A stretch of 64,000 nucleotides of DNA, from the NCBI RefSeq assembly GCF_030272615.1, contig NC_081406.1, forward strand, positions 398,860,939 to 398,924,938, given 5' to 3'. Shown here piece by piece: positions 10,267 through 22,472 of this stretch. The stretch is from Cryptomeria japonica (lineage: Eukaryota > Streptophyta > Pinopsida > Cupressales > Cupressaceae). The first letter of the stretch is position 1. The number at the start of each line of letters is the position of its first letter. The notes under the pieces are model-generated. The model was given only the letters and a program-made list of their open reading frames with translations. It ran no database searches and was not told the DNA's origin. A program made the translations under genes and the position numbers.

Positions 10267-11375
10267 TGATGGAGTTGAAAAGCACTGAGAGGGGGGGTGA
10301 ATCAGTGACTCCAAAACAAACACTACTTTAAACACTGATCGATAGATGAATTTAACCAAGCAGTTAAACAAAATACATGCTATCCAAAATGAAATAACAA
10401 CATCTGCATAAAGTAGAACATCCACCATAACACAAGTGTTTATACGTAGAAAACCAAAATAGGTAAAAACTATGGTGAGATTGAAATCACAAGTTAACTA
10501 TCTGCAGTAATAGAAAACTGACCGGTTAAGGTCTTACAAAGAGCTCTGCTAGGAGCGAATCTTGTTAGAGATTACAAGCTTGATTAGAAGCTTATACCTT
10601 GTTAAGAGTACTACCCTGTTAAGAGTAACCTTGTTGAAGGATTTTAGAATCCAAACTAATGGATCACCTTGTTAGAGGATTTGTACAAGGAAGCTTGTTA
10701 GAGTTTACCCAGTTAGGGGATTTAGTTATGTTGTAATGATTAGAAAACAACAAGAAAGATTTGATCTATTTTGAGTAGAACAAACTTGCTTGATCAGATC
10801 ATATTAAGTATATTCAACACTGGTCTCTGTCTAAACACTTATCACTCTTCAGCAAAAGTATTCACATAGATTACCTCTACTATATTTGTTCTCTCTTTCT
10901 CTTTGCACACAAAATGCTTCACTCAGATGTCTTTAAATAGGCATTCAGACCTTATGTCGGCCATAGGAACACAATTCCCTAGGTGCAGTGAATCTGGACA
11001 TCTTTAAACATAACTCATCACAAGAATGACTGCTAAACAAACGGTGCTGGTAACTCATCACAAAAATAATATACCGATTAGAGCAGTCAATACCAGTTGG
11101 AATAAAACTAGTGAATCGTTGTCCAGGAATCTTCCACTTGATCTTCACCTTCAACTTCATTTTCACTTTGATGATGACTTATTGTTACCACAGGTTATCT
11201 CTTAGGCACATACCGATTGACACAAAGTACCAGTTAGAGATAAACCTTAAACATACTGGTTGGTAGTGTAAACCAATTGAAGTTACACCAGTAGTCAATG
11301 TTATCATATGTGTGTGAGAGTGTTTCATCAATGACAACAAATGATGAATACATTGCAATCATAATCAAGATAACA
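10267..11375 (-). repeat. 5' LTR of element B
   Basis: On the plus strand it runs from TGATGGAGTTG to AGATAACA. It includes the pyrimidine block next to the primer site (plus strand GAGAGGGGGGGTGAATCAGT), the run of AACAAGGTGATCCATTAG-type phrases also seen in the LTRs of C and D, and a TATA-like element. The second LTR is outside the window, so the right end rests on the TG...CA rule and on the gypsy gag sequence that begins just beyond it. Confidence 0.8.
10932..10939 (-). promoter_or_regulatory. Likely TATA box in the LTR of element B
   Basis: The minus strand reads CCTATTTAAAGACATC, about 660 bases upstream of the LTR 3' end. The position resembles that of the TATA box in the LTR of C. 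Confidence 0.5.
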
Positions 11376-11604
11376 AAACCCTCAAAAAACTTTCCTCATC
11401 TGGATCAATAGCCGGTGGGTTTACTTGTTCTGTTGGGGCTTCTTCTCCTTCATCTTCAGTCACATATTCAATATGTTAGCCTCTTCTCTTGGATGTCTCA
11501 ACAACTTCCAATTGGGCTGCAATTACTCACAAAATTTCCATCACAGCAGGGTCTGCAGTCCCACATGCTCCACCATTCCTATTTTCTCTTTGCACCATCT
11601 TCAT
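11376..11604 (-). pseudogene. Element I gag, N-terminal fragment
   Basis: The minus-strand frame starts at ATG 11604 and reads MKMVQRENRNGG, then DPAVMEIL, a TGA stop, VIAAQLEVVETSKRRG, a TAA stop, HIEYVTEDEGEEAPTEQV and DPDEESFLRVL, where element B begins. The acidic linker and spacing resemble the start of plant Ty3/gypsy Gag proteins. The remainder is outside the window, to the left of B. B therefore inserted into this gene. Family assignment is tentative. Confidence 0.6.
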
Positions 11605-11694
11605 GCTAATCCTCTATAGTTGCAGGTCAGATCCATAGTCCACCACCCTACAACAAAATTCTTAGGACAACACAATCTCTAGAAAGAAAGCTCG

Positions 11695-11707
11695 CTCTAA
11701 TACCAAT
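11695..11707 (-). other. Primer binding site of element I
   Basis: The minus strand reads ATTGGTATTAGAG, an iMet-type site with one change, just inside an LTR that starts with TGGCATAG on the plus strand at 11708. Confidence 0.6.
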
Positions 11708-12950
11708 TGGCATAGTTACCAGTTAGGAGGGACCTCAAAGATATCAATCTAGACCAGTCAGCAGGAGTAAACACAATAGAAACACAAGGATATGATGGAG
11801 GCAATACAGAACATAATGAATTTTATCATGAAAACTAATTACAATCAATCGGTAACAACCGAGCTACAGAAACCAGCTCACTGGCCTGCTAAAATATGCT
11901 TAATTACTAAACAGGTCACAACTAGGACCTCAAATCTTAAGATCTAGCTTCTATGTTTTATATTTTCTCTAATCTCTATTCTAATGCTCAATTAAAAATG
12001 ATTTATATGATCCAAGGGGATCCGATCGGTCCAAAAAGTGATCAAATGTTGAAGAACAAGACCTGATGTGTAAAAAACAACAAGGTCAGCCTCCGCCAAA
12101 AAAATTCCTTCAGAAAATCCAAAGGATGAAGTGTAGATCAATGGGAAGGTTGGGCACATGCCAAGGAACATCAGAATTAACACTCATAGCTCTACAAGAT
12201 ATGGAAGGGATCTGGTCGATCACAAATGCAAATAGGTCTAGGCAACTGGTACTAGAAAACTATCTTGGAAATCGATAGCGATAACTTGCCAGAAAATAAT
12301 TGAAATACTCCACAGTTTGGGAATAAGGTAGATGATCAAGTCCTCAAACAAAATCCAACTCCTCAAGATCCAGTGAGCCAATGCCAGAAAATGCCAAATG
12401 AAATGTTGAAACTGTAAAACAGAAAGGAAATATTTTTGGCTAATGTAAGATTGCCACGAATCAGAGATGCTCCTCCATCACAAATCTACAAACAAATTAT
12501 AAATTCTTGCAATGTATCATCATTTTATCACATTCAAACATTTCATGACTTGCATGCTATGCTTATTAGAATCACAACAAACTAAACCACATTTCACCAT
12601 GCACACATTATAGTAATCTTGAAATAGAATTTAACCCTTTCCTTACAAGAGACCCAATATCAAGATCACACATTCCTCATTAAAGAAGACAAATCAATGT
12701 TCCATTAACACAAAAACTCATACAACATGCACAAAGAAAATAGGAAAATATGAAAAATGATTCACTTTCATTAATCTTCAAAAGACATACAAAATGACAA
12801 AAGTTTACAGCATTTGTAGAAAGAAAATGTTCTAGCTCTATTATTTCAAACTATCTCCTAATACATTCTACTTCTCAAAAATTTCAAAATCCTTTCTTAC
12901 TGACCCTGATTTCCCTTTTATAAGACAAGGGAGCAAAACAAGTTTTAGGC
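11708..12950 (-). repeat. 5' LTR of element I (right end not determined)
   Basis: It begins at the primer site and contains a good minus-strand TATA box at 12916-12922. There is no second copy in the window, so the right boundary cannot be fixed; it probably lies beyond 12950. The bases around the TATA box resemble those at 47408-47460. Confidence 0.5.
12916..12922 (-). promoter_or_regulatory. TATA box of element I
   Basis: The minus strand reads CTTATAAAAGGGAAATC. A very similar core, TTATAAAAGGGATACTAGGG, occurs on the plus strand at 47418. Confidence 0.6.
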
Positions 12951-14290
12951 CGAGTAAGACACTTGTCAAAAATTAATTGCTTGATATAATGGAATATGCC
13001 AAAAGGCGTCTTTCATAAGTACATTAAAAAATTCACCCTTGGGAGAGGGGCTTGAAGGTGGCTGCAGTAAAAAATTCTTAGAAATAGTGTAGCAGGCCTC
13101 GAAGGAGTGAGCTGACATGTCTTCACTTTTCTTCTCTTGTTGCTATAAAAAATTCAAAAGTTGGTGTTGAAGGCAGCGTTGGACTAGGCCAGGTACATGT
13201 TGATTGTGCAATCCTTAAGACACCCACAAAAATAGAAACCCACAGAAAGAATGTGACAGACCAAAAAATGACAAAGAAAAGGACTATTCATCCTCTTCTT
13301 CCTACTCATGTTCAAGAAAATAGTACTGCTTGTTAGTACTCTCCCAATTTCTCAAATTTGAGGAGTCTTAATTAAAAAATTTATAAATTTTTGCTTGGAT
13401 AAAATTCTAAATATCCTTTTGACAGGTGGGTTCTTTTCACAAGTGACTTTCTCTCATGGTCACCCATGATTTAGGTTATGAATTTATGGGTTCTACTTAG
13501 TTCCAAAACTGACCCTCTTGTAGTCTCCAATAAGATATTATTGGTTTCCCTTGTTATAGTCAAAACTATAATTTGTAATCCCCACTTGTTTTCCCACATT
13601 GTTCTCTACCTTCCTTATCAATATTGTGCAGGTATGTGGGGAGGAGTTGGTAGTTTGACGATCTTGTAATCCCACAAAGTAGCCTCCTCTTCTTATGAAC
13701 ACTTTGTGGGCAGTTGGGAAAGGTGATAAATGAAGCAGCCAAAAGAAAGATGCTGCTCCATATTACCGCAATGGTAGTGAGAGGTGGGTTGAGTACTTTG
13801 TAGGTGAACAAAATGAACATATGCTATGAAGTTTGAGGTGGTCCCCACCAAGAAACATGTCACTCATGAAGGTTGCAAACAAGACTAGTTTCAAATGTCT
13901 CATCTTGACCAAGGAATTACAATGAATTAACAACTACCATCTGATGTCTATGTGGATCAGTTTGGGTTGTATATGGTTAGTTTTCAAGAGAAGATCGACA
14001 AGTTATTATGGAGTTTGGGGTAAGTTTTCAATGGATAAATTCTAATATTCAAGGAAAGCCTGAATTATTAGTCACATCACCAATATTATAAGTGTGTCTA
14101 AAAACTTTTTGAAGCCCAAAATAGTGGCGTAAGGATTGTTACAGCTGTAAAATTTTATACAATTGTCAGAAAATCAAGGCCATTGTGAATATCTCGCAAA
14201 AGTTTCTTAATGCAGAAGTAGTCAAAAAGCTTAAATGGCATGAAATAATGCAGTAAGTAGATCAGATAAAATGTGTGATTTTGTTAGCTA
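12951..14290. other. Unassigned sequence left of element C
   Basis: No gene is supported. The left part may be the U3 of element I's LTR. The right part (about 13400-14290) has short frames only and no recognised repeat ends. It abuts element C at the duplicated AGCTA. Confidence 0.4.
14286..14290. repeat. Target-site duplication of element C (pairs with 46681-46685)
   Basis: AGCTA on the left and AGCTG on the right, four of five identical, directly flank the outer LTR ends some 32 kb apart. Confidence 0.75.
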
Positions 14291-15414
14291 TGTTGGCTTG
14301 ATGATGATTTTTGTATTTGATGACTTCATGTGTTGTCATTGTTGGCACATATGTTCTAATTATCATAGTCATCTTAGTATACCAGTTAAGGTAAACCGAT
14401 ACTATTGAGTCATTGTATTGTTAACCGGTATCATATGTATGAAGAAGTCTAATTGGTATGAAGATGTCTAAACAGATGTATGTAGCTAACCAGTATGTGT
14501 AGATAAGTCAATCAGTATTGATCAGTTCCAGAGTTACCAATTTTGAGATTCAGCAGATAAATTCAAGAAGGAGCATGGAGACAATCATCCAGTATAAATT
14601 CAACTGAACTGGTATGTGAGTATTGAAGTGGTCAACACTTAGCCGATATCAGTGTTCTAACCAGTTTCCCAATTTGTGTGATGAGTTATCACCGATTGTG
14701 ATGTGTTACCACTGACCGACACTATGGCGGTAATTTGTGTCATGTTATGGAAGATTCTCCATATTCATTGAACTTAGGAAATTGTGTCAAGGTTCAGGAG
14801 CCGACATGAAATCTAATATCTATAAAAAGACATTATGATGAGATATTTGTAACATAAAATACAAGTTATGATATGAGTTTAAGTTGATGCGATTTGTTGA
14901 AGGAGTTGTAGAGTATGTTGGTGATATACTAATTTATGCACAGAAAAGGATCTAGACCAGTAGAAGGTGCTATTCTTAGATCATTCCCACTGTTGTTCTC
15001 TACCCACTATAGTAGTAAAACCCCTTAACTGGGTAAGCTATAACAAGATTCATTGTATAAATCCTCTAACAAGGTGATTCATTAATTTGGATCTAAATCC
15101 TCCACTGAGGTTGCCGCTAACCAGGTATAGCTCCTAACAGAGCATTTTTAGACCTTAACCAGTTAGTTATCTATTTTTGCAAATAGTTAACTTGTGAGTT
15201 CCATCTCACCATGGTTTTTCCTAGTTGGGTTCTCCACGTATAAATATTTGTGTTATGGTGAATGTTTTGCTTGTGGTGAATGCTTTTATAACACTTTGGA
15301 TTATATGCAGTCATTAGTAAATTGGTTAAATTTTTTTACTGGCTTGCAATTAAAGTGTTACTGTTTTTTCTTTCACTGATCCACCCGCCCTCTTAGTGAT
15401 TTATAAGTTTATCA
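14291..15414 (+). repeat. 5' LTR of element C
   Basis: It matches 45519-46680. It has a TATA box at 14821 and the phrases CCTCTAACAAGGTGATTCAT and AAATCCTCCACTGAGGTT, which are closely mirrored (on the minus strand) in the LTR of copia element D. A GTATAAATATTTGTGTTATGG segment and CACCCGCCCTCTTAGTG lie near the end. Confidence 0.9.
14821..14829 (+). promoter_or_regulatory. TATA box in the 5' LTR of element C
   Basis: CTATAAAAAGACATTATGATG; conserved in the 3' LTR at 46049 as CTATAAAAAAGACATTGTGATG. The match and position support an LTR core promoter. Confidence 0.65.
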
Positions 15415-15427
15415 GTTGGTATCAGAG
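15415..15427 (+). other. Primer binding site of element C
   Basis: GTTGGTATCAGAG directly follows the LTR; TGGTATCAGAG is the plant iMet-type site. Confidence 0.85.
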
Positions 15428-15482
15428 TCTAACTTCCTTAAGGCTTAACCACTTGGAAGGGATCTCTAATCCTAAGGCAAAA

Positions 15483-16739
15483 ATGGGTGAAGGAATGACC
15501 TATAGAGAGATGGCTAGAGAACATGCAGAGACTGAATAGGCCTTTGATGAGCTCACGGTGAAATACAAGGCTTCACAAGCAAAGAGAAGAGAATTGGTTG
15601 AGAAACTAATAGACATATCTAAAAATAGCTCATCGGATGAAGCTAATGTGGATGCACTAGCTTAGGAAGTGGAGAAAATGAATGGTGAGAAACTTAACCT
15701 AAGGAGAGAACTTGAAGCCCTTACAATCTGTATGACTCAAGAACTTGAAGCTAGGAGGGCAGATAAAAACCAGATCAAAGAGAAAGATCATGAGATCTTT
15801 AAGATCAAGCAGGAGAATGCAACTTTGTATGAACATTGACATGAGGAGAAAGAAGAGAAAGAAGCATTACAGTCAGATCTTGAAATGGAAATGTCTCTTA
15901 GAGAGACTCTTATGGAGCAAAATGAAGATCTTACAAAGGAACTTGTTGAGGCCAATGAGAATCTTGATAAATTCAACAAGAGTTCCTCTATGTTGGATGA
16001 ACATATCCAATCTCAAAGGATTGAAGGTGATACATCTAGCTTAGGATGCAATACATCTAAGAAGGGTGAACCTTTCAGAACCAAGAGTGATATACTTGAA
16101 GGTAAAACTACTCCTAAGGCTTAGAAGCCTACCGGTAAGAAATCTTACAAACCTGTTTGCTTTAACTATCATAAATCAGGACATACTTCTAATATCTATA
16201 GAACCATAACTAATGCTAATATTGGCTATAGACCTAATAATAGGTATGTACCTAGAATATTTAAAGGTTATTGTTATACATGCAACATGTATGGGTATAG
16301 ATTAGTTGAATGCAGATATGGAGCACACAATCTTGCACCTCACATGAATCCAAGAGCTATTGGTGATTGGAGAAGGAATATCACTGACTGGAGGAACACA
16401 AATTGGCAAAGACCCTACGTTAACCGGTCTAGTCCTTATGAGATGGAAAAGAGAGTCAATGTGACTTGTTCAATTTGCAACAACTTTGGACATATGGCTA
16501 TGAACTGCAGAAGAAGAATAGGTAGAGGCAATGTAGGACCTTGGAGAGCATCTAGAATGGCCTTCTATCATTGTCATAAATCGGGACACATTTCCAACTT
16601 TTGCAAAAATAAAAATAACCAACCGGTAAGTCACTATGTAGATCAGAAAGGGAAGAAGATAGTTGATGTTGAAGAAACCAAAGCCGAGATGAATAGGATC
16701 TGGAAAAAGAAAAGTGATGACAACATCAAAGGATTCTAA
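15483..16739 (+). pseudogene. Element C gag-like knuckle protein (418 codons, broken)
   Basis: It has a single frame from ATG 15483 with four early stops (near 15537, 15663, 15837 and 16122), all TAG or TGA. The coiled-coil part (KRRELVEKLIDISKNSSS) matches B. Four knuckles follow: CFNYHKSGHTSNIY (two Cys to Tyr), CYTCNMYGYRLVEC (His to Tyr), CSICNNFGHMAMNC (complete) and YHCHKSGHISNFC (first Cys to Tyr). The C-terminal phrase EMNRIWKKKS also occurs in A and B as (K)MIWKKKE and MNWTWKKKS. It is the same gene as 1382-2734, decayed by substitutions without frameshift. Confidence 0.85.
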
Positions 16740-17272
16740 TACTTCACCTAGTGTGGATAATCCCACATGGACAAACTAAGCTTCTCAACAAGCTTAGGGG
16801 GAGCATATCGGTAAATCCATTTTTGGACCCCTTGAACAAAGTATGGTAAGTAAATTTTACATTATGAGTTGAAATATAAGAATTTTGATATTGCTATCAA
16901 TTGATTTTCTAAGGATTTTCAATCGATTGATATACCTACCAGTAAAGGCATATATGTCAAGTGGTAATTAGGGTTTTTCAACCTATCGGTAGTGCAATAA
17001 ATGCAGTGGGTAAAGTTAATAGAAAGCAGTTTTGCTAAGTCATTTTTTACCCTATTGCATTCGAAGAGCATTTTGTGAGCACTTGCAGAGTGAAAAAGAG
17101 CATTCCCAACACATTGTGAATGGATTTGTACAATATATTGAGAAGTTGGATCGGATTTGAAGCAAAGAAAAGTGAATCGAGTGTGCAAGTGGGAAAGAAA
17201 CCAAAAACCCTAGAAGTGTGAAGGAAACAAGGTATTTGGTCAATCTCCTCTCTCAAATCAAAGTTATTTGGA
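16740..17272 (+). other. Spacer between the two ORFs of element C
   Basis: No supported gene. It contains AGCTTAGGGGGAGCATATCGG near 16790-16812, an internal purine phrase like those near 3' LTRs, followed by about 450 bases that lead into the second ORF. Confidence 0.6.
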
Positions 17273-19067
17273 ATGGCATCATCATCTACACCAACAAAGA
17301 GTCTTTTTGTCATTGTTGAAGCCATTGAGTCAATAAGGTCGGACAAGATAGAATCGTATAATGCATTACCAGAGGTACCCCAAGGAGTTTTGATTAAAGG
17401 TGATCTGTCAAGTTATATAGATTGCAAGATTGAAGATTTAGGTTCATTGGCAATCTATTCCCAGTTGAAATTTTTGTGCAACAAGGACGAGAAGATTAAA
17501 CCCAAGTACATTAGGGTTTATGAGAAAGGTTTTCACAATGTGGTTTACTTTCTTGAGGAATTTTAGGAAGAGCACATCAGGATTATCCTCAGCCATGTAC
17601 ATGGAGGAAACATGTATTTAGATAGGTCACATACTATCACCAAGGAGGCTATTCATGTTGTGACCAGATTCTGCCAAATCGGTGAAGTTCCTAAGTTGAG
17701 GAAAATTTTGGAGAATACTGTTATTGAACTAAAAAAGACCACTTGTGATGGTCATGCTATGTCTATCAGTTAAATTGAAGATGAAGCAGTCAAATATGCT
17801 ACAATGGTTATCGGTTATAGGATATTCCATTCTAGCTGAATGAATAGTGTGCCATCAGCTGCTGTACATTCTACCTACTAGATGATAAAGGAAAATACAT
17901 ATTATGATCTGTGTGAGGTAATGTGGAGTTAGATAATGTTGAATCTGGAATCGATCAAGAAGGACAACAATCGGAAGTTCAAGTTTGGGCAACTTTTGAT
18001 CGGTTTGTTTTTCTATTTTCAGAATTTTATTCCTCGTATTGGAGATATTCAATGGTCAAAAAATACACCTATTTCAATCCAGATTAAGAATAGTATAAAG
18101 GTTGTTAAGAAAACATTTCCAATTGCTATGAATAGGTATTTTAATGAATTTAAGAAGAAAATGAGTATGAGATTGAGGTTATCGGATGAAGTGGTCAAAC
18201 ATTTTGAAAATGATATCTATTTCACAATGATCACTAATTTCTGCCTAATGGAGGTTGTAGAACCTAGAGAAGAAGAGATGGAGAGAATGGGCAATGAAGT
18301 CAGTTATGAATTATTGATCGGTTATGCCAACAACCTTCTGGCATCACCTAAGGACACCAAGAAGAAGAGTTTGGGTACATATCAAGAAAGAATTGTGCAG
18401 GCACAACCTAGTGATGTGAAAGAGAAAAAGAAGAAAGATGATCAAGTAGCTTTAGTATCAACCAGTAGAAGAGTAACAAGGAGTGCTCAATCCAAGAAGG
18501 AACCAAAACCTAAGGTGTATACAAAGAATCCAATTACCACTAGGAAGAGACATAGACATCTTATCTTACAAGAAGAATCCGAGCAAATAAAGTCCAAGGA
18601 AGATAAGAAGAAGCTGAAGGGAACTGTTAAGAAATCTAAATTAGTAAGGGAAATCCCCAAATAAAATATTCCTATTGATATGGTATCTTTCAATCCAATG
18701 AGTCATTTTGAGAGGACTCTAAAAACATTAAAAAGAAAGCAATTTGATGATGTAAAGGATTCTTTTGATTCTTTTGATGGGATTCAAAAAGAAGAAGTTG
18801 TACAAGAGGTAATTAACTACCTATGTCAATATAACTGGTTACCACATGAAACTCGAAAGGAAATTTTTGATTCTTTAAATTTAATTTTGGAAAATATATG
18901 GAAGTTGATCATAGATCTAGAACAAGAGATTATAGATAGAATTTTTGTTCAATGCTTTCCTAAATTGTCTCATGAAGAATTATTAGAAATGCTTGCTAAA
19001 CACAAAGGACAATTTCATACAAGAACAAGGAGACTAAGACTATTAAAGGAAAAATTCAGGTAGTAGA
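17273..19067 (+). pseudogene. Element C second ORF, first part
   Basis: It starts at ATG 17273 (MASSSTPTKSLFVIVEAIES) and stays in one frame to the D insertion, with stops near 17564, 17773, 17838, 17880, 17930, 18662 and 19061. It carries the conserved segment IIRIILSHVHGGNMYL-like, ITKEAIHVVT, then FYFQNFIPRIG and a basic region (18420-18660). Compared with A it shows where A gained a base (4187). A deletion of one A in the run 19050-19054 best explains why the frame after the insertion differs. It continues at 43866. The function is unknown and no catalytic motif is seen. Confidence 0.8.
19063..19067. repeat. Target-site duplication of element D (pairs with 43861-43865)
   Basis: GTAGA is identical on both sides of D, nearly 25 kb apart, and sits inside the second ORF of C. 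Confidence 0.92.
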
Positions 19068-20429
19068 TGATAATCTAATAAAACTATAAAGATTCGGTCA
19101 ACTACTGAGAGGGGGGGTGAATTAGTAGATAGAAAATAAGCTAAACTTTAACCAAACAAACTTTCAACTCTAAATCAACTCATAAAGTATATCGGTTTAG
19201 ACACTCAGACAAATCTGCAACTGCAATGTTAAACTTTACCAGTTGTCCTAATGCTCAATGACATAATGCAACAGATCTTGAAACTTAAATACCATTTGAC
19301 AAATACTTAAATCACCTCACTAATACCAATAAAAAGATGTTTTAGATCATTTCTGGTCATTCAAATATATCTATGCAGATTTACCACTCATTCAAATCAA
19401 CCATATCAAAAACACATCCACAAAATCATTCACCATTTGACACAATGATTTTTCACATGGAAACCCAAATGGGAAAAACCACGGTGGGGATGAATACCCA
19501 CAAGTATTTTGAACTCTTCTAAAGTTCGCCCTGTTAGGAGCCAAGCCTTGTTAGAAGCTTATACAATAATGTCCTATTAGGAATAGATTTAGTTAAGGAC
19601 CACTCAGTTAAGGGATTGAATACAAATACCCTATTAAAGGTAACCTTAGTGGAGGATTTCAAATCCAAGCTAATGGATCACCTAGTTAAAGGATTTCAAC
19701 AACAAGCTTGTTAAAGCTTACCTGGTTAAGGGATTTAACTGTTGTAATGGTTAGAGAACAACAGGTTCTTGACTGATCTAGAAATAGAACTTCCTTTCTT
19801 AATCAGATCCTTTATCACTCCTATTTGCCTTCACAATATAATGCAGACACACCTCCTAGTTTGGCAACAATCACTTTCAAACTTAACCAAATTGCGAACA
19901 CTACATTGATTTAAATCATCAACCTTATAAACAAATACATTAGGTTGGTAACACAACACAAACCCTACAAATCTCATAGAGATTACAAACATATATATTG
20001 ACTGTTAGATTACATGCAATCAACATTACATTCTTCTAGGCATCTACAACCACTCCTAGATCATCGCACTTTGAATCCTTAACACATCATGCATTTTTCA
20101 CTTCATGCTATGCATTTGATCATTCCCAAGATAAACGGTTATCTCTTATGCACCAAATACATTTCAAAACTCATCACGTGCAACATGCTTACGTGGCATC
20201 TTTATCATCGATCATCATTCAGTCATAGATCATCGCAACCGATCTCCAAACTTTAGCGGTTAGGGTTCTGCCTCTCAACTAGTTAGGGTTACCGGTTGAT
20301 CTTCATTACATCAATTCTGGTTGCTATACTACATCATTACTAGTAGCTATACTTGCTTCATTACCGATTGTAATTGACATTAATGACAACACTATACTTC
20401 TACAATGCAATCTTCATGCAATGCCAACA
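19068..20429 (-). repeat. 3' LTR of element D
   Basis: It matches the three pieces of the right LTR (24961-25949, 37034-37242, 43680-43860) in order. A TATA-like element (minus strand GTTTATAAGG) lies at 19925-19931. It provides the uninterrupted template that fixes the insertion points of E and F. Confidence 0.92.
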
Positions 20430-20774
20430 TTCTCCTCCTTTGGCATTGATGGCAATACAAATATCAATACCAATTGATTGTCATGATTGAGAGTAAATCA
20501 CATACATAGGTATAGGAATCCTGGTTTACATTTTCAAATCATTTTTTGTCCTTCAACTGTATCTTCATATCTTGAGCTAGTAATTGGCTATCAATCATAT
20601 ACATTTCTTCTCCCCCTTTGACAATAATGCCAAAGTGAAGGTAAACCATTCTGGTTCTCATCCATGCTTCACTCATCTGCAATTAGTTGCTCCCCTTGTG
20701 GAGTATCTCCATTCTTCACCAATCCTTCTTCAATATTTTCAGTAGGCTCCGAGATTGATGGCTTCCCTATCTTC
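20430..20774 (-). other. 3' region of element D with polypurine tract
   Basis: The minus strand reads AAAGGAGGAGAA just before the 3' LTR (20430-20441), with a second purine phrase near 20609-20617. The rest separates the RNase H stop from the tract. Confidence 0.8.
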
Positions 20775-22472
20775 TCAATTGACTTCATGTAGGGGCACAA
20801 CCCCTAACATACCTCTAAGGTAATCAAATATAGCCTTAGGCAGAAGCTTAGTAAAAATATCTACTAGTTGTTCTTTAGTGAAAAAATTCTCCAATAATGC
20901 ATCCTTTCTTTGAACTTTCTCTCTCAGGAAATCATACTTCAACTCTATATGCTTTGTCCTAGCATGCAACACCGGGTTCTTTGAAATATTTATAGCACTT
21001 GTGTTATCACAAAAAATTCTTATTGGCTCTGATATCTTGAGCTTGAAACCTTCCAATATGTGTTTCATCTAGATTGCTTGGGTACAATTCATGTAAGATG
21101 CAACATACTTAGCTTTTGTTGTTGATTGAGAGATACAACTCTATTTCTTGCTGCTCCAAGATACTAATCTGCCTCCAAGAAAAAATGCCCCTCTAGTTGT
21201 ACTCTTCATGTCATCAATATTTCCTACCCAATCTGCATTAGTATAGACTTTTAAGTCAAAGTTTCCTGCATATGGCTACCATTATCCATAATCAATAGTG
21301 CCTTTCAAGTATCTCAAAATTCTTTTGGTTGCAAACATGTGTGACTCCTTCGGGCTTTTCTGAAATCTGGCAACCAATCCTATTGCATGAGCAATGTCTA
21401 GTCTATTGTGGACAACATAATGTAGCTTACCTATCATGGACCTATATTCCTTTTTGTCAACTGGTGCAGAATCATCTTCCTTTGACAATTTACAACCTAT
21501 AACCATTGGTGTTCCAACTGGTTTACAATTTCCCATTCCAAAAGTTCTTAACACTTCCTTCACATATTTGGATTATGTGATAAAAATACCTTCCTTCATC
21601 TATTGGATTTGTAGACCTATGAATTTTTTTATCTCACCTACCAATGACATCTCAAACTCATTCTTCATTTCATTAGAAAAATCATGACACATATCATCAT
21701 TTCCTCCCAAAATGATATCATCAACAAATACCTCACTTACTAGTATTTTATCTCCTTCAGTCATGAGATAAATATTGCTATCTTCACTGGTTCTTTGAAA
21801 ACCTATCTTTACTAAGTGAGATAACAATCTTTCATACCATGCTCTTGGTGCTTGTTTCAATCCATATAGTGGCTTATGTAACTTGCACATCATATCCTTT
21901 TCTTCAGTCAATGCATAACCATCTAGCTATTCTATGTAGACTTCTTCTTCCAATATTCCATTTAAAAATGTTGACTTAACATCCATCTGATATACTTTAA
22001 ATCCTCTATATGCTGCAAATGCAAGTAAAGTTCTTACTCCTTCCAATCTTTCTATTGATGCAAATGTCTCACCATTGTCTTTACCTTCCTCTTGTGCATA
22101 TCCTTTGCATACCAGTCTGGATTTATTCCTGACCACTACTCCATCTTCATTCAGTTTGGTTCTAAATACCCACTTTGTACCTATTGTATTCTTGTTCTCC
22201 AGTCTAGGTACCAATGACCAAGTATTATTCTTCTCTATCTGGTCAAGTTCTTCTTCTATTTCCTTGATCTAGTCTTCATCTGTAAAGGATTCTTTTGCAG
22301 TTCTAGGCTCAATGGTGGAGATCATACAAGAGTTTTTTGTAAGCCTTGTTCTAGTTAGCACACCTGCTTTCTTGTCTCCAATAATCTGATCAGGGTTGTG
22401 ATTGAGTCTGACATACCTTGGAACAACATGATCTTGATTTTTCAGGTTCTTCTTCTTCTTCACTTTCTTCAT
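20775..22472 (-). pseudogene. Element D reverse transcriptase and RNase H
   Basis: The minus-strand frame has many stops. Copia RT landmarks are KWVFRTKLNEDGVVVRNKSR, VYQMDVKSTFLNG, PLYGLKQAPRAWYERL and the catalytic box FVDDIILGG near 21720. RNase H follows, with FATKRILRYLKGTIDYG, IFCDNTSAINISKNPVLHAR and DIFTKLLPKAIFDYLRGMLG near the end. It copies element RNA into DNA and removes the RNA strand. The frame agrees from 22472 to 20775 but is interrupted near 21927, 21600, 21560 and in 21070-21280. It is not functional as it stands. Confidence 0.9.

Larger units (their letters stand above)
8182..11375 (-). mobile_element. Element B, right-hand part: A-like two-ORF element, interrupted by A
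   Basis: It lies on the minus strand. From right to left: 5' LTR (10267-11375), iMet primer site (10253-10266), knuckle gene (10204-8909) and the start of the second ORF (8454-8182), which resumes at 160-1. The far part and the 3' LTR are outside the window. The gene order and proteins match elements A and C. The ORFs carry more stops than those of A, in keeping with B being the older, host insertion. Confidence 0.85.

Noticed and set aside
10945-11166. Minus-strand 73-codon ORF
   Set aside because: It is inside the LTR of B with no conserved counterpart in the other LTRs.
13478-13820. Short ORFs on both strands in the unassigned block
   Set aside because: No start context, no domain, no match to any other part of the window.
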